Positions 25,754 through 33,382 are shown, counted from the first letter of the stretch. The stretch is 51,485 nt of DNA from Candidatus Levybacteria bacterium RIFCSPLOWO2_12_FULL_39_17 (GCA_001782675.1 MFPJ01000005.1:1-51485); one strand, 5' to 3'. Numbers and translations are program-made. The notes: generated by a model from the letters alone, not told the origin.

Positions 25754-26374
25754 TTATTCTTTTCCAACAATAACTATGGTGTCGGGGCGGGAGTCGGAGG
25801 CTAAATCTGCAGAAGTTGTGCCAAGAGAGTAATTTGAAGAGAGATCTTTTTTAAGAAGAGAAAGAAATTCTTCCTTGGCGCTTTTTATTTGAATTGTTGT
25901 CTTTTCATAGTTGAAATTTTCGGCATTTCCAATTTGAATAACATTGTATCCAAGACTTTCAAGGAAATCTGAAGCTTTTTTGCTGGCACGGCCCGCTCCG
26001 CTGCCATTTAAGACATGGATTGAGAGGTTACTCCGGTCAAGGCCTGTAGTTTTATCAACAGGATTTACGGTTGGTTTTGGAGTCGGGATTTTTGTAGGCG
26101 TTGGTTTTTTTGGCTCTTGGGTAGGTGAAATCTCTTCTGTCGGTTCCGGAATATCTGTTGGAAATGCTTCAGCTGTTGGTGCCGGCTCGGAATTCTGCTC
26201 ACTTTTTCCGCCCGCAAAGAATCTTGTTGTTCCAAAGATTATAAGACCGACTATAACAATTGAAAAAAGAATTATAAAAATTTTCTTGGGAGCAAATTGA
26301 TTCTTTGGTCTCGAAAGCCGACTTTCGTATTGTGTTGGAGATTGAAAAATCTCGCTTTTATTCTCCTCTTCCAT
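25754..26374 (-). CDS. Membrane-anchored protein with LytR C-terminal domain
   Basis: 206 aa. A cytoplasmic N-terminus (~35 residues), a membrane helix (IFIILFSIVIVGLIIFGTT), a Pro/Thr/Glu-rich linker (~65-120), then a domain starting SIHVLNGSGAGRASKKASDFL, the hallmark of the LytR_C domain found in cell-wall-associated proteins. It probably sits on the outer face of the membrane. The ATG at 26374 is chosen over 26437 because the extended -10 TGGTATTAT (26390-26382) ends 7 nt upstream of it. Confidence 0.8.
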   Translation of the reverse strand: MEEENKSEIFQSPTQYESRLSRPKNQFAPKKIFIILFSIVIVGLIIFGTTRFFAGGKSEQNSEPAPTAEAFPTDIPEPTEEISPTQEPKKPTPTKIPTPKPTVNPVDKTTGLDRSNLSIHVLNGSGAGRASKKASDFLESLGYNVIQIGNAENFNYEKTTIQIKSAKEEFLSLLKKDLSSNYSLGTTSADLASDSRPDTIVIVGKE

Positions 26375-26381
26375 TGGCAAT

Positions 26382-26390
26382 ATAATACCA
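26382..26390 (-). promoter_or_regulatory. Extended -10 of the LytR_C gene
   Basis: Minus strand TGG TATTAT (26390-26382), then 7 nt to ATG 26374. Predicts a leaderless mRNA. Confidence 0.55.
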
Positions 26391-26459
26391 CCATAAGCAG
26401 ATTTTGCAAGTGGGAATTGCAAAATTTCAAATTTCAAATTTCAAATTTCCAATTTTAAA

Positions 26460-26843
26460 TTAATTGCCTGCTCGGACCTGCACCAATTGAAAGAAATTTC
26501 CGTCGGGATCAACAAAAGTTGCTATCAATCCATATCCCTCAACATGATAAATGTCTTGATGTTTTTTAATCCCCTTCTCGTCCAGCCTTTTTGCTTCCTT
26601 TTCTATATCATCGACTTCCAGATTAAACATTATCCGCTCCGGATTTTGGTTTTTTCCATTTACCTGCGAATGATCTGTTATATAAAGGCTGGTTCCCTTC
26701 ATGCTAAATTCGTACCCTTTTTTCCCTTCTTCTCCAATTTCCATCTCGGCCGACTGTTCCAATCCAACCACATTTTTATAAAATTCAGCAAGTTCTTTCG
26801 CATTCTCGCTTCCAATCAAGATGCTTTCTATGCCTTTTATCAT
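26460..26843 (-). CDS. VOC-superfamily protein (glyoxalase/dioxygenase-like)
   Basis: 127 aa, two beta-alpha-beta-beta-beta modules: IESILIGSENAKELAEFYKNVVGL and, in the second half, FNLEVDDIEKEAKRLDEKG with TFVDPDGNFFQLVQ. The metal-ligand positions are not obvious enough to name a reaction; related proteins include glyoxalases, antibiotic-binding and dioxygenase proteins. A strong Shine-Dalgarno AAGGAGGTG ends 4 nt before the ATG, in contrast with the predicted leaderless genes around it. Confidence 0.85.
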   Translation of the reverse strand: MIKGIESILIGSENAKELAEFYKNVVGLEQSAEMEIGEEGKKGYEFSMKGTSLYITDHSQVNGKNQNPERIMFNLEVDDIEKEAKRLDEKGIKKHQDIYHVEGYGLIATFVDPDGNFFQLVQVRAGN

Positions 26844-26979
26844 TTTTCACCTCCTTTTTGACTACATTATATTACCCTTTTGTTAAAAGTTGGTAAAAAA
26901 GAGATAGTAGACTTATGAGGTGGCAGGATAATTTTTAATGGAAGAATATTTGGTTATCAAGAAATGAGCATTTTGACCC

Positions 26980-27008
26980 TTGACGGAGGAAGGGAAATGG
27001 TGTATATT
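26980..27008 (+). promoter_or_regulatory. Promoter of tuf
   Basis: TTGACG (26980-26985), 17-bp spacer, TATATT (27003-27008). Predicted +1 near 27014-27015. Confidence 0.75.
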
Positions 27009-27013
27009 AATTT

Positions 27014-27043
27014 AACACTCTAGAGACGGGGTGTTTTATTTTT
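27014..27043 (+). terminator. tuf leader hairpin with T-rich tract
   Basis: AACACTC (27014-27020) and GGGTGTT (27029-27035) form a 7-bp stem (one G-T pair) with an 8-nt loop, followed by TTATTTTT. It begins at the predicted transcription start, so it would cap the 5' end of tuf mRNA or act as an attenuator. Confidence 0.45.
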
Positions 27044-27051
27044 GACTAAAA

Positions 27052-28233
27052 ATGGCCGGAGTATTTCAGAGAACAAAACCACACATTAATATCGGAACCA
27101 TTGGTCATGTAGACCATGGTAAAACCACTTTGACTTCTGCTATTACTATGGTTTTGGCCAAAAAAGGAATGGCCGAGGCCAAGAAATATGAGGATATTGA
27201 TAACGCTCCCGAGGAAAAAGCCCGTGGAGTCACCATTAATATTTCCCATCAGGAATACGAGACAGAAAAAAGGCATTATGCTCACATTGATGCTCCGGGA
27301 CACGCAGATTACATCAAAAACATGATCACGGGTGCAGCGCAAATGGACGGCGCAATATTAGTAGTTTCGGCGGCAGACGGCCCAATGCCTCAAACGAGAG
27401 AACACATTCTTTTGGCTCGTCAAGTTGGAGTTCCTGCAATTGTAGTCTTCCTTAATAAAACTGATATGGTTTCGGACCCCGAACTCATCGAATTAGTTGA
27501 AATGGAGGTTCGTGAACTTCTTACAAAATACCAATATCCCGGAAATGAAACTCCCATCATAAAGGGTTCGGCCCTTAAAGCAACCCAAGGGGATGCGGAA
27601 GCTGAAAAAGCCATCCTTGAATTGATGGAAAAAGTTGATGAGTACATTCCAACTCCAACCCGCGACATCGACAAACCATATCTTATGCCTGTTGAAGATG
27701 TCTTTTCAATTAAAGGTCGGGGAACAGTTGTAACCGGCCGTGTTGAGCGAGGACAGGTAAAAGTAAATGACACGGTTGAAATCGTAGGGATCAAGCCTAC
27801 GAAGTCTACAGTGATCACGGGAATTGAAATGTTCCGAAAAAGTCTTAGCGAGGCTCAGGCGGGAGACAATGCCGGACTTCTGCTCCGCGGAATAGAGAAG
27901 CAGGATGTTGAGCGTGGACAGGTTATTGCAAAACCCGGTTCGATTACTCCCCACACGGACTTTGAGGCCGAAGTTTACGTCCTTACAAAGGAAGAAGGCG
28001 GACGACACACGCCTTTCTTTACTGGCTACAGACCACAGTTTTACATTAGAACAACCGATGTAACCGGTGAGATAAAACTCCAGGAAGGCGTTGAAATGGT
28101 CATGCCCGGAGACAGCACAAAAATGACTGCAAAATTAATTGTTCCCATCGCTCTTGAGGAAGGAATGAGATTTGCCATCCGTGAGGGTGGTAAGACAGTA
28201 GGCGCAGGAGCAATAATAAAAGTGATAGCCTAA
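27052..28233 (+). CDS. tuf: Translation elongation factor Tu
   Basis: GTPase that delivers aminoacyl-tRNA to the ribosome, 393 aa. G-domain motifs [21 protein letters not shown] and NKTDM; switch I is shifted from the usual GITI to [13 protein letters not shown]; domains II and III end in [13 protein letters not shown]. It is a separate transcription unit with its own promoter, not in a fusA-tuf pair, and is immediately upstream of rpsJ. No Shine-Dalgarno before the ATG. Confidence 0.97.
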   Translation: MAGVFQRTKPHINIGTIGHVDHGKTTLTSAITMVLAKKGMAEAKKYEDIDNAPEEKARGVTINISHQEYETEKRHYAHIDAPGHADYIKNMITGAAQMDGAILVVSAADGPMPQTREHILLARQVGVPAIVVFLNKTDMVSDPELIELVEMEVRELLTKYQYPGNETPIIKGSALKATQGDAEAEKAILELMEKVDEYIPTPTRDIDKPYLMPVEDVFSIKGRGTVVTGRVERGQVKVNDTVEIVGIKPTKSTVITGIEMFRKSLSEAQAGDNAGLLLRGIEKQDVERGQVIAKPGSITPHTDFEAEVYVLTKEEGGRHTPFFTGYRPQFYIRTTDVTGEIKLQEGVEMVMPGDSTKMTAKLIVPIALEEGMRFAIREGGKTVGAGAIIKVIA

Positions 28234-28255
28234 AAGGCTGTCATCCCGAGCACAT

Positions 28256-28283
28256 TTGACAATTTATGTTTGAGATTTATAAT
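28256..28283 (+). promoter_or_regulatory. Promoter of rpsJ
   Basis: TTGACA (28256-28261), 16-bp spacer, TATAAT (28278-28283). Predicted +1 near 28290. Confidence 0.75.
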
Positions 28284-28310
28284 AAAACCTACTGTTGAAG
28301 TAGGTTTTTT
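28284..28310 (+). terminator. Intrinsic terminator overlapping the rpsJ start site (end of tuf)
   Basis: AAAACCTAC (28284-28292) and GTAGGTTTT (28300-28308) form a 9-bp stem with a 7-nt loop, followed by T. Since rpsJ transcripts should begin inside the left arm, the complete hairpin would exist only in read-through RNA from tuf; it therefore reads as the tuf terminator. Confidence 0.7.
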
Positions 28311-28321
28311 GTTGCAAAGCT

Positions 28322-28633
28322 ATGGCGGTAAAAGGGAGAATTAGGGTCCGTTTAAAATCATACGATTCAAGGATAATTGACTCTTGCTGTCAACAAATCC
28401 TTGATACCGCAATTCGCACAGGCGCAAAAGTGGTAGGGCCAATTCCTCTTCCAAGCAAAAGAAGCGTATTTGTTGTCAATAAATCCCCATTTATAGATAA
28501 AGACGCAAGAGAGCATTTTCAATTAAAAACTCACAAACGATTGATTGATATTATTTCTCCAACCGACAAAACTATTGAATCCTTGATTCACCTTGATCTC
28601 CCCGCCGGCGTAGATGTCGAAATCAAGATGTAA
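28322..28633 (+). CDS. rpsJ: 30S ribosomal protein S10
   Basis: 103 aa; 30S head protein and NusE partner in antitermination. Typical RVRLKSYDSRIIDSCCQQILD start, VGPIPLPSKR, and LPAGVDVEIKM end. In most bacteria it heads the S10 operon and rplC follows within a few bases; here 1.26 kb with a fic gene and a new promoter separate them. No Shine-Dalgarno seen before the ATG at 28322. Confidence 0.97.
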   Translation: MAVKGRIRVRLKSYDSRIIDSCCQQILDTAIRTGAKVVGPIPLPSKRSVFVVNKSPFIDKDAREHFQLKTHKRLIDIISPTDKTIESLIHLDLPAGVDVEIKM

Positions 28634-28748
28634 TATTCCCCACGGCTAAGCTTGATTTCCACGGATTTATAGCTGATTCACGCTGAAAGAATTTCGCAAT
28701 ATCTTGAAGTATCTTGAAATATTATGAAAGATCTTGTAAAGTGGTTTT
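28634..28748. promoter_or_regulatory. Upstream region of fic with ATCTTGA repeats
   Basis: Within 28700-28740 the word ATCTTG appears four times (TATCTTGAA twice), with an AAGAT inverted copy, just before the GTG start of fic. This could be a binding site for the winged-helix domain at the C-terminus of the Fic protein. Speculative. Confidence 0.35.
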
Positions 28749-29717
28749 GTGATAAAAGATTATATTTATCTAAAAACACCCAAGATTGCTTCGTTAATTA
28801 CTCAAATAAATACCTATCGAGACTTGTTTGAAAAAATCCCAAAACTACCCCACATTCAAGAAAATCTGCTTAGAAAATCAACTCTCAAAAGCTCATTGTA
28901 TTCAGCACGAATAGAAGGGAATAGACTTGAAATGACTGACGTTGAATTCGGCGGAATTCAAAATAGAGAAAAAAGGGAAGTTTTTCAGATTTTTGACGGA
29001 TTAAAATTCGCGCGATCATTTAAAGGTAGAACCACGAAGGAATTTATTTTGGAGCTCCATCAACGCGTAATGGATGATTTAACCGCTGAACTTGGTAGGT
29101 TTAGAACAGAGCCTTCAGCAATATTTAATACTGCCGGAGTTGCTATTTACGTTGCTCCGTCAGCACAGAAAGTTCCGATCCTAGTAGGTAAATGGCTACA
29201 ATTCGTGAATCGGCGAAACTCGAATCTATGTGACATAGCTATTACCCATTTTGTATTCGAAAAGATTCACCCATTTCTTGATGGGAATGGGAGAGTTGGG
29301 CGAATTTTAATGAATTGGCAATTGCAAAAACTTGGATATGGATTTGCCGGCCTTATTTCGTTTGAAGACTATTTAGAACAAAATAGAAACAATTATTATT
29401 CGACTTTAGCAATCGAGAAGAAAGATATTACTGAGTTCGTCGAGTTCATTTTAGAAACTGTTGCTCAAAGTGCACAAAAAGTAATCTTACAGCTGCAAAA
29501 GCAAGAAGAGGGCAAAATTGAGGATATTCTTCTCCCCCGCCGTGCAGAAATTCTTGCAATCATTCGTGAACATCAAGTGGTAACGTTCGATCAAATTCAC
29601 CGCCGATTTCTCTCTGTGAATTCCCGAACACTTCATTACGACTTACAAGATTTGGTTCGGAAAGGGTTAATTCGAAAGCGAGGGGCAACCCGTGGTTCTG
29701 TTTACGCTCCTAAGTAG
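28749..29717 (+). CDS. Fic-domain protein with C-terminal winged helix
   Basis: 322 aa AMP-transferase-fold protein. The Fic motif HPFLDGNGRVGR (residues ~174-185) is complete, so catalysis (usually AMPylation of a protein) is expected. An N-terminal inhibitory helix motif, SARIEGN (~52-58), matches the (S/T)xxxE(G/N) autoinhibition signature of class II Fic proteins. Residues ~260-322 form a winged-helix domain, giving a likely DNA-binding autoregulator. GTG start. It is inserted between rpsJ and rplC in the ribosomal cluster, with no antitoxin gene beside it. Confidence 0.9.
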   Translation: MIKDYIYLKTPKIASLITQINTYRDLFEKIPKLPHIQENLLRKSTLKSSLYSARIEGNRLEMTDVEFGGIQNREKREVFQIFDGLKFARSFKGRTTKEFILELHQRVMDDLTAELGRFRTEPSAIFNTAGVAIYVAPSAQKVPILVGKWLQFVNRRNSNLCDIAITHFVFEKIHPFLDGNGRVGRILMNWQLQKLGYGFAGLISFEDYLEQNRNNYYSTLAIEKKDITEFVEFILETVAQSAQKVILQLQKQEEGKIEDILLPRRAEILAIIREHQVVTFDQIHRRFLSVNSRTLHYDLQDLVRKGLIRKRGATRGSVYAPK

Positions 29718-29749
29718 TTGATTAAATAAGTATTTGAGCCCAGGAAGTA

Positions 29750-29778
29750 TTGCATTTGAATTCAAAACATTATATAAT
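29750..29778 (+). promoter_or_regulatory. Promoter of the rplC-rplD transcription unit
   Basis: TTGCAT (29750-29755), 17-bp spacer, TATAAT (29773-29778). Gives a ~105-nt leader before rplC. Confidence 0.7.
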
Positions 29779-29784
29779 CTTTTG

Positions 29785-29890
29785 TTACATGTCCAAACTA
29801 TTGATGACTTCTCTAGTTACATGATCGAGGTCAATCCTTGGGATGTGCAAGGTGGGCGACTCGAGGAGTCGCTTTTTTTTGCTTATAAAT
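29785..29890 (+). promoter_or_regulatory. Structured leader of rplC-rplD, candidate ribosomal-protein leader RNA
   Basis: The leader contains a duplicated GTTACATG (around 29785 and 29816), a CCTTG/CAAGG stem (29836-29840/29848-29852) and a terminator hairpin (29856-29880), followed directly by the rplC ATG. This organisation resembles leaders through which L4 or another ribosomal protein controls the S10 operon, but no known consensus was matched. Confidence 0.45.
29856..29880 (+). terminator. Intrinsic terminator/attenuator before rplC
   Basis: GCGACTC (29856-29862) and GAGTCGC (29866-29872) form a perfect 7-bp stem with a GAG loop, followed by eight T (29873-29880). It lies 11 nt before the rplC ATG, between the promoter and the gene. 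Confidence 0.8.
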
Positions 29891-30670
29891 ATGCAGATTT
29901 CAAGTTTAATAGGTAGGAAGATTGATCAAACACAAGGATTTTTGGAAGACGGAAGAAGGGTTCCTCTTTCGATAATTTCCGTAGCCGGAAATGTGGTCAC
30001 ACAGATTAAGACTCAAGATCGGGAAGGATATAATGCTATTCAACTTGGCTTTGGGTCAACAAAAGCGACTACGAAACCTATATTGGGGCACATAAAAAAA
30101 GCGGGGCTAGAGAAAACGCCCCGTTTTTTTAGGGAAATAAGAGTTCATGATCCTTCTCAAGTTTCTGCGGGCAAAACCATTTCAGTTGAGGAAGTTTTTG
30201 AAGCAGGAGATGTTATTGATGTTGAGGGTAAATCAAAAGGAAAAGGTTTTGCAGGAGTAGTGAAGCGTCATGGGTTCGCTGGAGGACCAAGAACGCACGG
30301 ACAATCGGACAGAGAGAGAGCTCCCGGTTCCATTGGTCAAACTACTACTCCCGGCCGAGTGTATCGAGGCAAAAGAATGGCCGGCAGAATGGGTAGCGAC
30401 AGAGTTACAATAAAAAATTTGGAAATTCTAGGCATTGAAGAGGATAAGATTTATGTTAAAGGTCTTATCCCTGGAGTAAGGGGAGGCATTGTCATGATTA
30501 CTAAAGTCGGAAAAAATAAGAAGTTCGTCCCTTTATATTCAAAAAAAGAGGCGGAAGATGAAGGGGGCAAGCCCGTTTTGGAAGCTCAAGCCGAAGAAGC
30601 TCAGGTTGCAAGTTCTAACACTGAAGAAATAAGTTCGAAGGAAGGAAAAGATAGCGATGCCGAAAAGTAA
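29891..30670 (+). CDS. rplC: 50S ribosomal protein L3
   Basis: Early-assembly 50S protein near the peptidyl transferase centre, 259 aa from ATG 29891; the open frame back to 29843 crosses the terminator hairpin and is rejected. It has the GFAGGPRTHGQSDRERAPGS loop that reaches into 23S rRNA and GRMAGRMGSDRVT-like features. A Glu/Ala/Ser-rich acidic tail of ~40 residues exceeds the usual C-terminus. Its end overlaps rplD by 14 nt. Confidence 0.96.
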   Translation: MQISSLIGRKIDQTQGFLEDGRRVPLSIISVAGNVVTQIKTQDREGYNAIQLGFGSTKATTKPILGHIKKAGLEKTPRFFREIRVHDPSQVSAGKTISVEEVFEAGDVIDVEGKSKGKGFAGVVKRHGFAGGPRTHGQSDRERAPGSIGQTTTPGRVYRGKRMAGRMGSDRVTIKNLEILGIEEDKIYVKGLIPGVRGGIVMITKVGKNKKFVPLYSKKEAEDEGGKPVLEAQAEEAQVASSNTEEISSKEGKDSDAEK

Positions 30671-31433
30671 GATCAAAGATCAAAAATCAAAAATCAAAAG
30701 TACAACTCAAATTTCAAAACTTAAGAAAACTAAGGTCGGTGCCAAAAAAACGGAAACCAAGACAAAGAAAGGCTTAAGTCTTCCTGTTTTTACTTTGACA
30801 GGAGGCAAAAAAGGTACGGTTGATCTGCCAAGGGAGATTTTTGGCGCAAAAGTAAATCGGGTTTTAATGGCTCAGGCGGTAAGAGTTCACCTTGCAAACC
30901 AAAGACAAGGAACAGCTTCAACTAAGACAAGAGGACAAGTTACAGGTTCTACCAGGAAGATATACAGACAGAAGGGTACGGGAAGGGCCAGGCACGGCAG
31001 TATTAAAGCTCCGATATTTGTTGGCGGGGGAATAGTTTTTGGTCCAAGTCCCCGGGATTTTTCGCTTAAATTATCAAAGCAGATGAGAAGGAAAGCGCTT
31101 TTTAGTGCCTTATCACAAAAATTTGTTAATGAAAGGATTTTGGTTGTTGATGTTAATGGAGCTTCGGGAAAAACAAAAGAAATTTATCAAATGTTTAAAT
31201 CTTTAAATCTGCTTGGGAAAAAAGGAAAGGTAGGCAAGATTTTGTTTGTCTCGGGCGCAAATGCTCTAACCAAGCAAGCAGCAAAAAACATTGAGGGGGT
31301 AAAGATTGAACCGGCAAAATCAATTAATACTTATGATGTTTTAAGCAACAATCATTTGGTAATCGTAAAAAATGCCCTTGCAGATATTGAAAGTACTTTT
31401 TTAGGAAAAGGAGAAAATAAATCCAGCACCTAA
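30657..31433 (+). CDS. rplD: 50S ribosomal protein L4
   Basis: 258 aa; lines the exit tunnel and in many bacteria represses the S10 operon. The conserved core begins at PVFTLTGGKKGTVDLP (residue ~44) and includes TRGQVTGSTRKIYRQKGTGRARHG. The first ~40 residues are a Lys-rich extension encoded by AT-rich repeat words (ATCAAAAATCAAAAATC) like those seen between genes, suggesting repeat DNA was absorbed into the coding frame. A later start is possible. A perfect hairpin overlaps its stop. Confidence 0.95.
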   Translation: MPKSKIKDQKSKIKSTTQISKLKKTKVGAKKTETKTKKGLSLPVFTLTGGKKGTVDLPREIFGAKVNRVLMAQAVRVHLANQRQGTASTKTRGQVTGSTRKIYRQKGTGRARHGSIKAPIFVGGGIVFGPSPRDFSLKLSKQMRRKALFSALSQKFVNERILVVDVNGASGKTKEIYQMFKSLNLLGKKGKVGKILFVSGANALTKQAAKNIEGVKIEPAKSINTYDVLSNNHLVIVKNALADIESTFLGKGENKSST

Positions 31434-31445
31434 GAGGTGCTGGAT
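31421..31445 (+). other. Perfect 11-bp hairpin at the rplD-rplW junction
   Basis: ATCCAGCACCT (31421-31431), loop AAG, AGGTGCTGGAT (31435-31445). It contains the rplD stop codon and ends 5 nt before the rplW ATG. No T-run follows, so it is not a terminator; RNA processing or translational control is more likely. Confidence 0.7.
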
Positions 31446-31450
31446 AAAAT

Positions 31451-31759
31451 ATGAATATTTCAGATTTTATAATAAAACCGATAATTACTGAGAAATCGCT
31501 TGAAGAAGCAAAATCCAATAGGTATACTTTTTTGGTTCCAAAGAAAGCGACAAAAATAGATATTAAACACGTTGTTGAGAAATTATTTAATGTAAAGGTA
31601 AAAAATGTTCTTACTTCACATATCAAAAAGACAAAAACTAAGCTGACTCGGTACGGAAAAAGGGTATCGGACCTTTCGTTTAAAAAAGCAAGAGTTATGA
31701 TTGAAACAGGCCAGAAAATAGATATTTTTGAGGAAAAGACAGAAGAAAAGAAAAAATAA
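31451..31759 (+). CDS. rplW: 50S ribosomal protein L23
   Basis: 102 aa; exit-tunnel-rim protein and docking site for trigger factor and SRP. Begins ISDFIIKPIITEKSLEEAKSNRYTFLV, the standard L23 start; Lys-rich C-terminus. Its stop shares one base with the rplB start (TAATG), so the two are translationally coupled. Confidence 0.95.
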   Translation: MNISDFIIKPIITEKSLEEAKSNRYTFLVPKKATKIDIKHVVEKLFNVKVKNVLTSHIKKTKTKLTRYGKRVSDLSFKKARVMIETGQKIDIFEEKTEEKKK

Positions 31760-32499
31760 TGACTAGAAGATTAAAAACAATATTAAAAAAACAATCGGGG
31801 AGAGACTCTTCCGGTACGGTTAGGGTGAGACATCAGGGTGGCAGAGAAAAAAGATTCTATCGCGCGGTAGATTTTAAGCGTGACAAATTTAATATTTCCG
31901 GTAAGGTTGTGAAAATCGAGTATGATCCAAATAGATCTGGAGATATCGCCTTGATTCAATATAAAGATGGAGAAAAAAGATACATCCTGGTACCTTTAGG
32001 CCTGAAAATCGGCGACAGAATAGTATCGGGAGAAGAAGCCGATGTAAGGGTGGGGAATGCATTGCCTATGATAAAAATTCCTATTGGACAACCGATACAT
32101 AATATTGAGCTGACTTCCGGGCGAGGCGGACAAGTAGCCAGATCCGCAGGAGATCAGGCATTTATTATGGCAAAAGAGGGTAAATATGTTCATCTAAAAA
32201 TGCCGTCAGGAGAAATAAGAAAAATCTTAGCATCAAATTTTGCAACAATTGGGCAAATTGGAAGACTTGAATGGAAGGATCGAGTTATTGGGACGGCAGG
32301 GCGAGCACGCCACATGGGGATCAGGCCAACCGTTAGGGGAGTTGCAATGAATCCTTCTTCTCATCCCCATGGAGGAGGAGAAGCAAGGTCAGGAATTGGT
32401 TTAAAATATCCGAAAACTTACGCGGGACGAAAAGCGGTTGGAAAGACCAGATCAAAAAAGAAATATTCGGATAAATTTATTTTAAAAAGAAGGAAGTAA
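31759..32499 (+). CDS. rplB: 50S ribosomal protein L2
   Basis: Peptidyl-transferase-associated 50S protein, 246 aa, ~30 residues shorter than in E. coli, mainly at the N-terminus, which starts directly at RRLKTILKKQSGRDSSGTVRVRHQGGREK. The OB and SH3 folds are present and the conserved C-terminal GVAMNPSSHPHGGGEARSG is intact, including the His of the catalytic-centre loop. Confidence 0.96.
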   Translation: MTRRLKTILKKQSGRDSSGTVRVRHQGGREKRFYRAVDFKRDKFNISGKVVKIEYDPNRSGDIALIQYKDGEKRYILVPLGLKIGDRIVSGEEADVRVGNALPMIKIPIGQPIHNIELTSGRGGQVARSAGDQAFIMAKEGKYVHLKMPSGEIRKILASNFATIGQIGRLEWKDRVIGTAGRARHMGIRPTVRGVAMNPSSHPHGGGEARSGIGLKYPKTYAGRKAVGKTRSKKKYSDKFILKRRK

Positions 32500-32575
32500 A
32501 AGTTATAGATTATAGATTAGATATTATAGATTATTTGAAATCTTATATAATCTACAATAAATAATATATAAACAT
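32500..32575. repeat. AT-rich intergenic repeat (TATAGATTATAGATT type)
   Basis: Tandem TATAGATTA words followed by ATATAATCTA complements, able to form an AT-only hairpin just before rpsS. The same words recur at 36766-36825. Confidence 0.55.
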
Positions 32576-32860
32576 ATGAGTAGATCATTAAAAAAAGGTC
32601 CATTTTTGGACGAAAAATTAGTAAAAAAGGTACAAAAACAGAAGGAGACGGGAGATCGTTCTCCTATCAAAACATGGGCGAGAGCAAGCCAAATTTCTCC
32701 CGATTTTGTTGGACACACTTTTTTGGTTCATAATGGGAAAAATCACATAACTGTCAAAGTTGTAGAAAATATGGTTGGACATAGACTTGGGGAATTTGCC
32801 CCGACAAGGATATTTCGGGGACATGGTAGAGTTGTGGCGAGAGAGATAAGTAAAACATAG
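32576..32860 (+). CDS. rpsS: 30S ribosomal protein S19
   Basis: 94 aa head protein next to S13. [18 protein letters not shown] start and [16 protein letters not shown] block are standard. The preceding 76 bp are a repeat-rich spacer without an obvious Shine-Dalgarno. Confidence 0.96.
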   Translation: MSRSLKKGPFLDEKLVKKVQKQKETGDRSPIKTWARASQISPDFVGHTFLVHNGKNHITVKVVENMVGHRLGEFAPTRIFRGHGRVVAREISKT

Positions 32861-32953
32861 TTCAAAGTTCAAAATGAAAAGTTCAAAGTTGCAATTAAAA
32901 ATTCAAAATATTAAAAACTTTAAACTTTTAACTTTAAACTTTTAATTATTAGT
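32861..32953. repeat. AT-rich intergenic repeat (TTCAAAGTT/AACTTT type)
   Basis: TTCAAAGTTCAAAATGAAAAG in the left half, ACTTTAAACTTTTAACTTT in the right half; imperfect inverted repeat immediately before rplV. Same family as 940-1074 and 37213-37309. Confidence 0.6.
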
Positions 32954-33382
32954 ATGGATTATATAGCAATAAGTAAAAATATAAAAATTTCGCCAAGAAA
33001 AATAAGATTGGTTGTGGATAGTGTTAAGCAGAAAGATTTGAAGCTTGTTTTAAATAGCCTTTCTGTCATGAAAAAAAGAGCAGCCCTTCCTTTGAAAAAA
33101 GCTTTAGATTCGGCTATCGCCAATGCGGTTAATAATTTCAAGGTTGATCGGCAGAATTTAAAAATCAAAGATATAATCGTCACAGAGGGCTTGAGCCTTA
33201 AGCGATTCCATTTTGCAGGCAGGGGCAGGATTCGCCCTTACAAAAGGAGAGCAAGCCACATTAAGGTTATCCTTGCGGATAACAATATAAAAAATCAAAA
33301 ATTAAAAATTAAAAATGAAAAAGAGGAATTCAAAACAGGAAAAGGAAAGGAGGCAACGAAATTATATGGGACAAAAAGTTAA
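32954..33382 (+). CDS. rplV: 50S ribosomal protein L22
   Basis: 142 aa; the core to residue ~110 is standard (ISPRKIRLVVDSV, and the tunnel hairpin GRGRIRPYKRRASHIKV). The last ~30 residues are a Lys/Asn/Glu-rich tail encoded by repeat-like AAAAATTAAAAATTAAAAATG, and the gene overruns the rpsC start by 17 nt. Confidence 0.95.
   Translation: MDYIAISKNIKISPRKIRLVVDSVKQKDLKLVLNSLSVMKKRAALPLKKALDSAIANAVNNFKVDRQNLKIKDIIVTEGLSLKRFHFAGRGRIRPYKRRASHIKVILADNNIKNQKLKIKNEKEEFKTGKGKEATKLYGTKS

Noticed and set aside
29734-29890. ORF covering the rplC leader
   Set aside because: It covers the promoter, terminator hairpin and T-run and resembles no protein; kept only as a weak S10-tail speculation.
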